A DNA stretch of 64,000 nucleotides from Diogma glabrata (GCA_963693315.1 OY856186.1:130431143-130495142), one strand, 5' to 3'; positions 11,576-23,507 are shown, counted from the first letter of the stretch. Made by a program: numbers and translations. Notes: generated from the sequence alone by a model not told the origin.

Positions 11576-13165
11576 AGCAATAGCAATAAATTTGATAGAT
11601 CCCACTAAATTATATGTAAAGAATATCAATGACATGATTAATTTGTGCAACAATTTATTTGATTACAAAACTAAATTAAGCCTAAAACAAATGAATGCAA
11701 AAGCACCTGAATTTAAAGGTTTGCCGAAACTTCATAAAGAAAATATTCCAATAAGACCGCTGATAAATTATACTACGGCACCCACATACAAAATTGCAAA
11801 ATTTATTACCAAAATTATTAGTTCCAATATTATATTTAATAATAATTATTCAGTTAAAAATAATTTAGATTTTATTGAAAAAATTAACAACATTAAATTA
11901 ATACCACAATACAAAATGATCTCTTTCGATATTTCTAATATGTATACTAATATACCCGTTTTTGATACCTTAAAAATTTTAGAAGATAACTTGAAGAATA
12001 CAGGAACTTTAAGTGATTGCAAAATTCTTGAACTAATATCATTTATGAAAATTATTTTAAATCAAAATTATTTTACTTTCAACAAACAATTTTTTAGTCA
12101 AGAAGAAGGACTTGCAATGGGTTCACCATTAGGTGGATTATTAGCCAATATATACCTTAACTATTTTGAAAATAAATTTATTTTTTCTAACTTAAATAAA
12201 TATCAAAATTTGATTATTTCATTTTTGAAGATACGTTGATGACATATTTTTATTATTTAATGGAACTTCACGGCAAATTGAAATTTTCAAAAATTATTTG
12301 AATAAAATTAACAAAAGGATACAATTTACTCTTGAAATTTAAAAAGACAACATGTTAAACTTTTTGGATTTAACCATATCAAAGAATAATAACAATTTTG
12401 AGTTTAAAATTTATAGAAAACCTACTACAACTGATATTACAATTAACTCTAGCTCACACCATCCATATTCTCAAAAAATGTCAGCTTATAATTCATTTAT
12501 AAATAGATTACTTACTATTCCAATGAATCATTTAAATTTCCAGAATGAACTAAACACAATCAAATTTATTGCTATTAATAACGGATACAACCCAAATATT
12601 ATTGATAAAATATTAAGTCGAAATTCAAAAAGAATAAATAACAATAGTTCTATAAACAGATTGAATACTAATACAGATGTAAAATATATTTCTATAAATT
12701 ACACTAATTTACTACCCAACATAATTGTTAATCAATTTAAAAAATATAAATTTAAAATTTCTTTCTCAAACAATAAACAGTCTATATAAAAACTTCAAAT
12801 TCAAAGAAAAACCTAAACTAGAAGAATGCACTGGCATTTATCAAATAAATTGTGATTCCTGTGATAAATTTTATATTGGCCAAACAGGTAGAAAATTCAT
12901 TACCAGATTTTTAGAACATTAACCTAAACGAAAAAACATTCAAAATATAAAATCTATTTTTGCTCAACATCTAGTCGATGAAAATCATTCATATACAAGT
13001 TTTGAAAATAATTTTGAAGTTTTACATTTTTGTAACAAAGGTCCTCTCATGGATTCAATGGAAGAGTTTGAAATATATAAAGCTACTAAGAAGTCACCAT
13101 TTTTAATTTTGAATGAACAACTATCATTTTGTTCCAATATTTTGTACAATTTAATTATAAATTAA
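11568..13165 (+). pseudogene. PLE-2 plus arm: Penelope-like RT plus GIY-YIG endonuclease, frameshifted
   Basis: Covers most of the PLE RT and the whole endonuclease but lacks the N-terminus. Seen in order: EFKGLPKLHK and IRPLINYTTAP, ISFDISNMYTNIP (motif A Asp), GLAMGSPLGGLLANIYL, then after a frameshift YVDDIF (12232-12249, catalytic Asp pair), a TAA at 12340-12342, NFLDLTI and IYRKPTTTD, and after a one-base insertion near 12768 the GIY-YIG domain (TGIYQINCDSCDKFYIGQTG) with a TAA at 12920-12922. At least two frameshifts and two stops make it inactive. The catalytic motifs of both RT and nuclease are still readable. Open pieces are 11568-12239, 12352-12789 and 12725-12922. Confidence 0.88.
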
Positions 13166-13311
13166 TATTTTTCTTTATTGTTTTTGTTCTTATCATATTT
13201 TACAATTTTAATCTTTTCAATTTTTATTTTTAAAAAACTTTTTATGTTTAATTTAGTATGCATATTTTTTGAAACAAACAAATTTTCAAATAATATTGTC
13301 ATAAATATAAA

Positions 13312-13358
13312 AAATTTCACTGATGATAGATATATATATCTGAAACCGGTCTGATTTT
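13312..13358 (+). ncRNA. Hammerhead-ribozyme-like motif, PLE-2 plus arm
   Basis: CTGATGA (13320-13326), extra T, AGATAT/ATATCT helix II, GAAA (13342-13345), palindromic ACCGGT and C17 (13351). Upstream AAATATAAAAAATTTCA and downstream TGATTTTTATATTTTAT pair as helix I with a small loop. It is the mirror of the minus-arm motif and lies about 80 bases from the element's end. Confidence 0.7.
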
Positions 13359-14257
13359 TATATTTTATAAAAGTTGTTAGAAAAATAAAAAAATTTTTAT
13401 TAAATCAACAAATTTAATAATTATTTAATTAATAACCAACTTGGAGACCAATTCCATAATATATTTTTTACATTTATGTAAATTATATATTTAGCCATGA
13501 TTATCAAACAATTTTATTTCAAAATCATCTTTTGTTGTTGTGTTTTATTGTTCTTATTTAATCTTTTTTCAAACGGTAAAACTTAGTAAAAAAAATAAAA
13601 ACAAAAGAGATTTTGATAATTTTATGGCTTGATATTTTTCTTGCAAAGGGTGCATTATAATGCTTATAAAAATGAAATCTTTTGGGTTAGAAATCTGAAA
13701 TTTTTTGAGGCTATAGTTTAAAAGTATGCTTAAAAGTTAAGATGAATTTAAATAACATAAACTGAAACAGATGAAAGCATTGCCTTTTGCGTTTGTTTTC
13801 ATTTCAACAGCCCTGGGGTCTCAACCTTTAAGTTTGAACTATTTTTTTCTAAAATTTTGGAAAGATTTATATTTTATATACCTGAGAAAAACTTTTCAAA
13901 CATGAGCTTGGCCATTTTCAGCTAGATCAAGGACAGCAAAGTTTAGTAAATTTTTAAAACAGCTGATTTTTGAGGAACCTGAAATGCCAAGGCTGCCATC
14001 TGGATAAACATGATAAAAAAAGGTTCAAATATTCAATATTTTTAAATTTTATTAAAATATTATGATTCAAACGTAAGTTATGGTGCCCTAGATTATTCGA
14101 CTTTTTAGGCTCTAGTCGCTTAACCGGTAGTCGGATATGGCCAGTTCTCGAATTTGTCCAAGACATTATTTGCCGAAACATACACAGAAAATGATTTTGG
14201 TTTAAGTCGAAAAATGCGACCGTGAGAGTGCCGCTAGATTCCGTTATACCTCATATC

Positions 14258-14408
<151 letters not shown>

Positions 14409-14522
14409 TTTTTGTTTTTCCGTCTCCGCTTATCATATATAGTCGTTTGGCACCAAAATTTTTCCGAAATGCCGAGATGAAGCCCATTGCAATAGGTAGA
14501 TTTTTATATGAAATCTACCTAA

Positions 14523-17470
14523 TATAAAAAAGTTCCGTTTTTCTATGCTATCTATGATTTACATATTTCAATATTGTGATAAAAACATTAGCAGGCAAAC
14601 TGGAAATTAATCGAAATATTTTGCAGTCGTGGATAAAATAGCATCTTGTATTCGCATAGGATGATGGTAATTCTTCACACGGATGATTCCCTCCACTTCA
14701 TCCTCGTGAAGAATTGCCATAATTCTCAATTCATACAAGAATCTACAATTACCTTTGTGTATATGCATGAATATGTGTAGAAATATATTCAAGATTCTTA
14801 ATTAAATATAATGTCATACAGTAAGAAACCAATTTCTTTTATATTTTATATTTGTCCCCCTGTTTTGGAACAATTGCTTTGTATTACAGCCATGCCATAT
14901 CAATAGTCGATATTTATCAGCTTTACAAATTTTAGATACAATTTTGCCCGCTTTGATTGTTGCTACACCAATAGTTAAATTTTTAATTTTTGTTCACTTC
15001 GTCATTTTTGTAACGATATATTTATCAAAATAGAAAAACCAAAGAATTAAGAGAATAGAGGAAGTGAAATTGATGTTAAAAATTGAAGAAATTTTTGCAC
15101 ACCAATAAATTGTAACTAAAACACTTGCGTTTTAGTAGAGGCGCCGTAAATATTTCTATTATTGCATTGGATTCCAAATTTAGGCGTATTTTTGCCCCCA
15201 AAATTAATATAGAAAAGAAGAGACGCCATTACATAGAAAAACAACTTAAAAAAAATTGACAATACAACATAAAAAAATTTGACAACTTAAAAGCGAAGCA
15301 TTCATTCTATTATTGTTTACATTGATTTTAGATTATATTTTTTCTTGAAAATATTTAAAAAACTTAAAACTTATTACTAGAAAAGTAAATTATAATATCA
15401 ATATTAGTTATCTATGATAAGAAATCCCATCCTGTATATGTATTCGGTAAGTTTTATACGTCATTATCACACACTTAATATTTAATGTTTTATTCAAAAT
15501 TTTCGGTTGTAATACCACGAGTCATTGAAATTTTTTCGAAAATTTTTTGATTTTACGAATTAAATTATTTAGCAACACTGCGAATCAAAGCGCACAATAA
15601 ACCACGAGTCCCAAGGACGAGATAATTTTTTTTTATTATAATTTTGTTTAAAAGATAAGTATTAGTTTCTAAATAAAATTTTTCTACAAAATATTCAATA
15701 ATACAAAATTATGTGAAAATGCAGTTTGCAATTAATAAAAATGTCCGTTTTCATTCATTAAGTGATTGCATGTTTATGTTTATTTGTCAAAAATAAATTA
15801 CAAATTTATAGCATTTATGCGCCTACCAAGATGAACTTAAGTTTCATTTTGTTAGAAGAAAAAATGACAACAAAGAATTTTCATAACGACAAAGCAAAAT
15901 TATCGACGACAAGAAGAATTGCCGACAGTTAAAAAAAAGCCTACTGTTTAAATATCATAGTTTGTATGAATGGAAAATAAAATTTCTGACAGCAAAAAAA
16001 AATTATCACTTAAATATATTAATTTGTCTTTAAATTTATTTTTAAATTATAATAAAATCACTAGCATTTTTGATATTTATTATAAATTCGTTAAAATGCC
16101 ACCACGATAAATAATAAAAACAATTTTATTAAAACCAAATTATAACCAAACCAAACAATGTTTTTTTTGACAACTTAAAATGAACAAATACGAGAGGAGA
16201 AGAGAGAAAAACGACTTCAAATATTTTTGTGTATATATACAGTAGTTTCATTGCCTTAGTCTATTAATTCTTTGAGAAAAACCTTTAACATCATTCGTTA
16301 CAAGCTTAGTTCCAACTCGCCCTGTTTTTGTGTAAAATGTTATCATAGAAATTTCGGCGCAAAAAACCAAACACATTTATTTCCGTTAAAAACTTTAAAT
16401 TAAAATTGACCAAAAAGTAGATTATTTATTTGTTAAAAAACTTGGAATTAAAAAGTTTGTTTCTCGTCTTCTTATCTTAATTGAATGTACTCTGTGCTCT
16501 CGCAATGTTTAAGATGCTAATTTTATTTATTTTTTCTTTCTTTTGCTTTTAAGGATTATAAAGCGTAAATTTTATTAGAGTAATTTCTGATTCTAGATTC
16601 TTATTAACAAAATAGAATTATGAAAAATGGAAATGAAAATAATTTGAGTTTTCTTTGTAATGTCCTTGCGAAAGTATTATAATACATTTGTTCTAACGAA
16701 ACGACCGTCTTTTTGTTTAAAATGTACCAAGGGTAAAGTTAAAATTCCTCATGTTTAAATAGTGTGATATATTTATAGTTCTGTTTATATCATGCCAACT
16801 GTTCACGTTCAAAACTAGTTATCACACAAACTACTGAGGAAACAGATTACCTAGTAATTGAATTTAAACGCTTGTTTCAAAACGTATCAAACGTATCAAA
16901 ATATTATTTGTACACTTAACTGTGGTTGTTGCATCTATTTTTTGACAGTCCAATATTCCCGACAAACATTTTCATATCGAGAAAGCGTATCTGTAAAAGG
17001 ATCACCATCGTCCTGAAATACTATACAACAACAAATTATATTTTAATTTTTACATTGATAAAAACGGATTGATACTGTCCATCGAGTCAAAACTTTCCAT
17101 ACTCAAACCCTGAAATTTGACGCCATACTCTAAAAACAATGAACCTTGCCATATGCAACAAGATGTAATAGTGGTTTGATTATTTTTTTTTGTTTATTTT
17201 TTATTAATTACCATGATTGCCAATAGGCAATAAGCCAGGATTGACTTTTTCAAATTGTGGTGCGTTTTTCGGTTTTATTTTTAACTTCACCACAGTTCAA
17301 AATTAATGCAATTGGTCGAAAAAATAGTTATTTATGGACCAAAAGCGTTCAGTTATAAATTTCAGCCCGAGTGAGAATTATCTGGTTTCGTTTCAAAATT
17401 GAACTAAATGGCGGCAGGTCTCACGAGCACATACTTATTTTAATCTTGAATAACTTTCAATCTTATTGAC
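14523..17470. other. Long AT-rich non-coding stretch
   Basis: No gene, RNA or repeat recognised apart from the 16-bp inverted partner of 10200-10215 at 14623-14638. All frames are closed within 60-odd codons. Confidence 0.5.
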
Positions 17471-17739
17471 TCATAACTAAAATTTATCAAATTTATTAGT
17501 GCCAAAAAGAATTTGAATTTTGAACGATCTGAAAATTTCGTTTTCGTATCCAAGTAAAATTATATATTTGTTTTTATATAAATATGGACATGCCAACCCA
17601 TGGCATAAATAATTAAGTTGACAGCTGCTACAATTATGAAAAGTGACAACCTCGGATGACGATGGTAGTTGCTCAACAATTTCGGATTGAGAATTATTTG
17701 CATCTACAGAAATATTTGCATCCACAATTGAAGTGACAG

Positions 17740-18560
17740 GCATTTTCGGTAGATCGAATGCTTCAGTTAAAACATCAAACAGTATTGGACTTGTTTGGCA
17801 TGATTCTTGATTTCTTATATACCGTTCCTTTAATTGGTTTATGTGGAATCGGAAGAGACACCACCGATTCTTTCGATGACTTTCCCAGAGACCCAGTCCA
17901 TTTTGTTTTGCGTTTGCAATTGCGCATATACTAAATCTCCATTGTTGAAAGCTCTTGCTTTCGCACCATGCTTGGTATTGAATTGACGTTCTTGAACATG
18001 AATTTGGCTGTTTACGATAACAGTTGAAGGTCTTCGTAACAAATCATTTGATGTCCTTAGAGTAAGTTCAAACATGATTTTCTATGGCGATTCATTTCCT
18101 GATACATTTCGATTTGGTGTTGTTCGATAATATAACAAAAATGAATTTAGAATCTCATCATCTAATATTTCCTTCCCTTCGTGTTTTTGAAGAGTTCGTT
18201 TTAACGTGTTAACGAATCGCTCCGTCTGACCATTGGATTGAGGATGGTAAGGTAGAGTGAAAGCTTGATCAATTCCGTTTTCCAAACAAGATTGTTTGAA
18301 ACGAGCGCTGGTGAATTGGGTGCCGTTATCTGAAACCAATTTTTGTGGTATTCCGAAATTAGCGAAAACTCGCTTTAAATTTGCGATCGTTGCAGGTGAT
18401 GTGATTTTTGATGTCTTGATCATTTCGGACCATTTTAAATACGCATCTACGATTACGATATAGAACTGACCATTGATTGGACCTGCGTAATCGATGTGAG
18501 CTCGCGCCCAAGGTTTGGTAGGTGCTGGCCAAGAATGAAGTAAAGATTTCACTGGAGATT
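17740..18560 (-). pseudogene. Ty3/gypsy integrase remnant (DDE core and C-terminal domain)
   Basis: The piece at 18082-18552 has a complete integrase core: D21 (HIDYAGP), D75 (SDNGTQF) and E111 (NGQTERF), i.e. D-D-35-E, followed by LLYYRTTPN. It resembles the K02A2.6-like pol proteins common in insects. An in-frame TAG at 18082-18084 then interrupts the chain; the same frame continues through 17839-18075 with the GDLVYAQ C-terminal domain. A frameshift follows, after which HINQLKERYI is readable near 17830-17800 and the frame runs on to 17477. The listed first residue is a GTG and not a native start. Not functional as it stands. Confidence 0.85.
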
Positions 18561-18650
18561 TTGCTGTTGATTGAAGTCCAGCTGTTGTTTTTCGATTACA
18601 CGTAGTAACGCAGCGTTTTGTTCAAGGATTTTTTTTATTGATTCTTCCAT
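18549..18650 (-). pseudogene. gag N-terminal stub fused to integrase by deletion
   Basis: The ATG at 18650 opens 33 codons (begins MEESIKKILEQN, a gag-like coiled coil) and reaches TGA at 18551-18549. The other frame of the same bases already reads the linker (AKSPVKSLLHSW) that precedes an integrase core. The junction lies in a short CAGCAAAAT sequence that could belong to either side. Most of gag, protease, RT and RNase H are deleted. Confidence 0.6.
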
Positions 18651-18859
18651 CGTTGGAGGATAAAAACTTAAATAAAACTAACTTTTAACTTCCACTATCC
18701 TCGTCACCAAATCTGTTACCTTTTTAACTGATAACCCAGTTTTATAATTAGCAAAAGTTTGTTTATTTAATTTTAATCAATACATATTATTTAGAAGACG
18801 CGTATAATAATTAAGTTGACAGCTGCTACATTTATGAAAGGTGACAACCTCAAGGAATA

Positions 18860-20380
18860 AAAATTTATTTTATACTGCTTGCTTTGATTGATATTATTTT
18901 GTTGCGTTGGTAACACTTAGACACAGCTAAACAGAACTATGATAAAGTTAATTCTACTCTACTTTTCATTTCAATATTTGAGCGAGATCAACTTTTAAAG
19001 CTAGCTTGTAAAGGTTTCTGCAAACCGTTCAAAAGCAAAGTGGAAACAAAATAGCTGAAATAAAACTGAAACTGGGATGAAATGAAATATTTAAGGTTGT
19101 CGCAATTAGTATATTGTATAACAATGCTATAATGATACTCATTTCACTTGAGTATGAAATTAACAGCAAAAGCGTAGTGAGGGCTGTAATAATACTTTTT
19201 CTTAGACATTCAATTAAAACATAAAAATACATGTTTTTATTTATTTAAATGCATCACCATTTTGCAAATATATAAAATTGCCTTAAATTATAATTTACTA
19301 GACTGAAAGTTGAATAGATTTTTGAATTGATTTTGATTGAATTTTCAATTAGCAAGCATGAGCTGTCCAAATAAAATTTTCAATTTCAGGAATGCCTGTT
19401 ATCCTTTGGAAAAACTAGTTGCTCAAACGAGTTTTTGAGTAGATCATGAATGGAACGTTTGCGACGTCAACAGTTATTAAAAATTCGTTTTTTGTGTTTG
19501 ATTTAAGACCGTATGCTTCCGAAAACCCAAAATAACAGAAAACGACAAAATCTTCGATTTCCATTTCGTAAGTAGTATGCAGTTGTAAATAAGAAACCAT
19601 GCCCATGCGAATATTTAGTCGTTGGTTAGACATGGAGACAATTCTTATTTTCAAACTACAAGGCGAAATAAATGTAGTTCCATTTAAAACATGTATACAT
19701 ATTATTAAAAAGTAATATTCAGTGCGAAAATGTTTATGAACGTAATTTAAAATCTACAAAAAAGAAAAAAATTAAAAAACTTCACATATCTTGAGGGAGT
19801 TTTTATTATGAATACACACTTAAAACAACAATGCTATCAACAAATCCGGCAATGCCAAATTTTCAAACTATCAATTTATTTTCAATACGTACGAAATAAA
19901 TGGAGCTACGCCAGATGGAGTACGCAGGCTTGTCACACCCGTCGGACAAACATATAAAAAAATTATCCCGTTCTTAGGGGTCTTATTTCCAGAATAAATC
20001 AATCAAATTAAATATCCTATCCTTAAATTACAGATATTTAATTGTAAATTTGATAAAGAACGTACAAATTATCTTATTTAATGACATCTCAAACACTGAT
20101 TTAAAATTCGACTTTAATATTTCAAATAATGAACTTGATAACAGAAGGCTTTGAACACGATCGTTCTGATAAATAATATAATTCTAAATTATTTCCCTTG
20201 ATGACAAAATGTTTAAATTGAGGAAGGCAGTTTGGAACATAATTTTCAATTTTGAATACATGCCTGCTTGCACATATCTGCGTGAAAAAGGATTTTCCAC
20301 AATGGACAATAAAATAAATAAACCATAATCCGAAGAAACTCTTTTATGCAAATAGTATAAGAACAACAACAGAAAATTTA
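18860..20380. other. AT-rich non-coding stretch
   Basis: No recognisable gene. An open frame of 79 codons on the minus strand at 19415-19654 matches nothing I know and has no supporting signals. A slightly less AT-rich patch at 19900-19990 is unexplained. Confidence 0.45.
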
Positions 20381-20383
20381 GTA

Positions 20384-20556
20384 CAGTCAAACTTCCATAA
20401 ATCGAACTTCTATTATTCGAATTTCTCTATAAATCGTATTAATATTTCGAATTAAAATTTTGAATTTCTTTATAAATCGTTTCTATATTTCGAAATTTCC
20501 CTAAATCGAACTAAAATTGATGGCTTTTGGTGGTTCGAATTATAGAAGTTTCACTG
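20384..20556. mobile_element. pogo/Tigger-type MITE
   Basis: 173-bp element with termini CAGTCAAACTTCCATAAATC and the inverted form ATAGAAGTTTCACTG, flanked by TA on both sides (20382-20383 and 20557-20558). CAGT(C)AAAC termini with TTCGAA-rich interior and a TA target duplication are typical of pogo-like members of the Tc1/mariner superfamily. No transposase is encoded. Confidence 0.8.
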
Positions 20557-20599
20557 TAATAGATATTGACTAAAACATTAATTTCCTTACAATTATCTA

Positions 20600-20960
20600 T
20601 CTATCTATAAATACGAAAGCAATATTTTTTACGGTACAATTTTAAAATATTTGCTCCATCAAAAGTGTGGCAATATGTATATCGTAGGAAAGGTCTTGAA
20701 TATTAGTTTTACCGAAAAATGCTATTTTTTGAATTTTGACGATTTTCTCAGAAAAATGTGATAGTTGTGGTTTTTGAGTTTTTTGTTCGGTTATTTTGTT
20801 TTTTTTTTTTCTAAAAGTTATTTGTTTTATAATTCAAAATAAATTATATCAAAAAATCAAACTCTGAAATAATGTGTTGTAACTATTTTGTTGGAGGTTT
20901 TTTTACCGTTTCTATTAACAATGTCCGAGTTTCGGCCACTGGGTGATTCCTAGTTTAGAA
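20600..20960 (-). repeat. Single inverted copy of the 45-46 kb repeat family
   Basis: On the minus strand it reads CTAGGAATCACCCAGTGGCC, AAAAAAACCTCC, then a TTTTGAATT...ATCACATTTTTC unit and GATATACATATTGCCACAC, matching 45236-45480 in order. It carries one unit whereas the 45 kb copy has more than three. Confidence 0.75.
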
Positions 20961-22405
20961 TAAATATGTTGATTTAGTTAAATACATAGTTGACTACATT
21001 GGTTTTTCATTATGAATTAAAGCAATATTGAATCTCACCACTTAACTCAATAGATTTGAATATCCTCAGAAACTATGTTGAGCGTGTTTCATTTATTCAT
21101 ACATTCATAATGATTATTTAACGACCAGTTCTGAAAAATGTAGGCTTCGCAGGTAACATTAGTTCACTGTTAATTTTAAAAGTAGATATTCCTTAAATGT
21201 TTTTCGTATAGGCTTATGGACAAGTTTGTTTCTTTATTGCCAATAAACGGCAATATTGTCTTCTTCCACTGAGGTCAAAGTAGTGGTGTTGGCGCGGTCG
21301 GGAATTTAGCAGTCGGAATAGTGGGTCAAGACACCTTTGAAAACCTCTATTGCATGAAGGTTCAATTTTGAAGGCTTTATGTTATATTTTTGAATATAGT
21401 AATATGAATTTGTGAATAATGTGAAGTAAGATTCTGCTTTAGATATATTTAAAAACTATCAATTAATTATTTTTATCATAATATGCCAATAAATTCATTA
21501 TTTTAAAATGAATATTATAATGATTATTATATTATTTTATAGTGAGTATGATGACCGCGAGAATATTTTATTATAAGGGGTCCGCGATTGCCATAAACTT
21601 ATTTAAAGCGGGCCGCGAAAAGGTTAAGAACCACTGCTGTATAGGATGTATTGTTTAGTTATTCATTCTTTTAGAAAAAGTAAAAAAAAAAGTTTGCGGC
21701 AGCTTTCGTCGGCTTTCTCCGGTCAAATTTGTATTTCATTTTGTAGAACAACAAAATTTATCTGTTTATTGGGATACTACATTTTTTTTATGAAATAATT
21801 TTGATGAAGCTTTAGCAAAAGATGTAGATTTATATGAGCAGTGATAAGCTTTAGACCGATTATGGGCAAACTGGCGGAGATAGTAATCGATGAAAATCTA
21901 GTAAGCTTGGTATTTCGATTTATTGAAAAGCTTTATATTTCAAGTCATACAAAATTATATATGTCCACACTTCGAAATCTATCACAATAGAATACAGCTT
22001 AGATCACCAAAAATACATAAATAAATTAAAAAATTTCCAATTTGTTCTGCAAAAACTAATATTTATATTTTCCATTTTGTAGAAAAAAATATAAAACCAC
22101 CATATAGGCATCTATACCTTAATAAAATACAATTTAAACTATCCAAACCGGAGTCGTTCTCGAGAAATATGTGGATGGATGGATATACATATAAGACATA
22201 CCCGTGCAACATAAACCTTTCTTAACCGTAAAGTAACAAAAATTGTTATTTGAAAACTTACGCCAACTGCCAACGGCAAACGGTGTTAATTATATAAACC
22301 TTTCTTCTCTTTTGATGTCGGTTTAAAATTAATAACAGATTTAATTATTACTTTTTATTTTGCTGCTTTCTGATACGAAGAAGTCAATGACAAAAGAATT
22401 AATTA
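20960..22405. other. Non-coding stretch with a hAT terminus
   Basis: Mostly AT-rich and unassigned. A GC-richer patch at 21260-21360 is unexplained. A hAT-like end is listed separately at 21585-21636. Confidence 0.45.
21585..21636 (-). mobile_element. hAT-like transposon terminus
   Basis: On the minus strand it starts CAGTGGTTCTTAACCTTTTC and continues GCGGCCCGC...GCGGACCCC, the familiar end of many animal hAT (Buster-like) transposons. The partner end was not found. Confidence 0.55.
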
Positions 22406-22409
22406 ATTA

Positions 22410-22560
22410 TTAAATTTATTAATTTAATAAAAATGATATATTTTCTAGCAACTTATTTAAAAAATATAAAAGTCAGACCGGTTTCAGATATAAATATCAA
22501 TTCTATCGTCAGTGAAAAATTTTATATTTGAGAACAAAAGAATTTGTTCAAGAAAGTTAA
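22410..22560 (-). mobile_element. PLE-2 family 3' terminus, solo fragment
   Basis: Homologous to 10700-10860 (AATTATTAAATTTATTAATTTAATAAAAA, then TCAGACCGGTTTCAGATAT and the complement of the helix I strand). It includes a diverged hammerhead-like core on the minus strand. No coding sequence of the element is left. (The quoted runs are noncontiguous summaries of the alignment.). Confidence 0.75.
22470..22518 (-). ncRNA. Hammerhead-ribozyme-like motif, third PLE-2 copy
   Basis: CTGACGA (22512-22506; the T-to-C change is at the position where CUGANGA allows any base), extra T, an irregular helix II ending ATATCT, GAAA, palindromic ACCGGT and C (22476). Helix II has extra unpaired bases relative to the 10-13 kb copies. 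Confidence 0.55.
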
Positions 22561-22597
22561 AAGAAGATATAATTAACATATAATATATTACATATAC

Positions 22598-23507
22598 ACG
22601 GTCTGTAACGGGGAATCAACATACTAAATTTTAATGAAAACAACATTTTTAAGTCGAAAATTTTCTTTTGTAACGTGTTACTTATACCCTCAGGATCATG
22701 TTATGCATCGGTCATAAAAAGTTGGTGGTCAACTTTTTTTTTGCTATTTTCCGAGAAAATACAAAACTTTTCTTAAATATAAATATCAAATTTGAGGTTA
22801 GTGACCAAAACAACACAACAAAATTACCTGCACCTACTGAAGCGCAGTAAACTCGCATTAAAAATTTATACATTCATCTATACAACATTTAAATTTTAAA
22901 TAAAAAATTTAAATTTTTTAATCGGAAAATTTTTTTTGCCATTTTCCGGGAAAATAGAAAATTTTTCTTCATTATAAATATTAAATTTGAGATCAGAGAC
23001 CAAAAAAAACACTAAAACGATATATTGCATGGTTTTGCAATCATAATTTTCCAAATTTTCCAAATAATTTTCACAGTTTTCCAATACTTTTTAAAAATTT
23101 TTACTTTTTGAGTGAAAATTCGTGGCCAGCGTACTTAAAAACATTGAAAATGATATGCAACTCGTAATATTACTCTAAAATTGGAAATTCGGTGAAATTT
23201 TCTCGATTTTCCGCTTTTCACGTTATTATTTTGAAAAACTGACGTCGGATTCGTAATCAGCGACCATAAAAACAAATAGGAACCTATTTGCAGGCTAAAA
23301 AATGTATTATTTCAAAAATTATAAATCGACATAAATATTTTATTTTGATAAAAGGCATATTAAGGGGTAGTAAAATAAGGGAGGTCGACCACCAACTTTT
23401 TATGACCGATGAATGATTCTGAGGGTATAAATAATACGTTACAAAAGAAAATTTTCGATTTAAAAATGTAGTTTTCATTATAATTTACTCTCCCCGTTAC
23501 AGACCGT
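22598..23507. mobile_element. Foldback DNA element with ~140-bp inverted repeats
   Basis: Left arm 22598-22735 and right arm about 23385-23507 are inverted copies beginning ACGGTCTGTAACGGGG and continuing through TTTTCTTTTGTAACG, TTATACCCTCAG and CGGTCATAAAAAGTTGGTGG. ATAC occurs immediately outside both ends, a possible 4-bp target duplication. The 650-bp middle is AT-rich and codes for nothing I recognise. Superfamily not assigned. Confidence 0.8.

Larger units (their letters stand above)
10699..13429. mobile_element. Head-to-head pair of Penelope-like copies (PLE-2), large palindrome
   Basis: A minus-strand 3' fragment (10699 to about 11575) abuts a longer plus-strand copy (about 11579-13429). 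Both carry the same C-terminal coding region and the same terminus with a hammerhead-like motif. The outer ends match to the base (ATTAAATAATTATTAAATT inverted) and then diverge into unrelated flank. An 18-bp direct repeat (AATAGCAATAAATTTGAT, 11551-11568 and 11579-11596) sits at the centre. Inverted, 5'-truncated partial copies joined to a longer copy are a known PLE insertion outcome, probably from template switching during target-primed copying. Confidence 0.88.
17607..18848 (-). mobile_element. Internally deleted Ty3/gypsy LTR element
   Basis: Two direct copies of a roughly 45-bp sequence beginning (minus strand) TGTCAC and including GTAGCAGCTGTCAACTTAATTA lie at 17608-17650 and 18805-18848, as expected for the start of two LTRs. 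The right LTR would run 18714-18846 (TG...CA, 133 bp) and be followed by a TGGTGACGAGGAT leader of the kind seen at gypsy primer-binding sites. Between them only the first gag codons and the integrase survive. The left LTR diverges beyond the first 45 bases, so one copy is rearranged. Confidence 0.7.

Noticed and set aside
19415..19654. 79-codon minus-strand frame as a real gene
   Set aside because: No recognisable motif, no neighbours that support it, and length compatible with chance.
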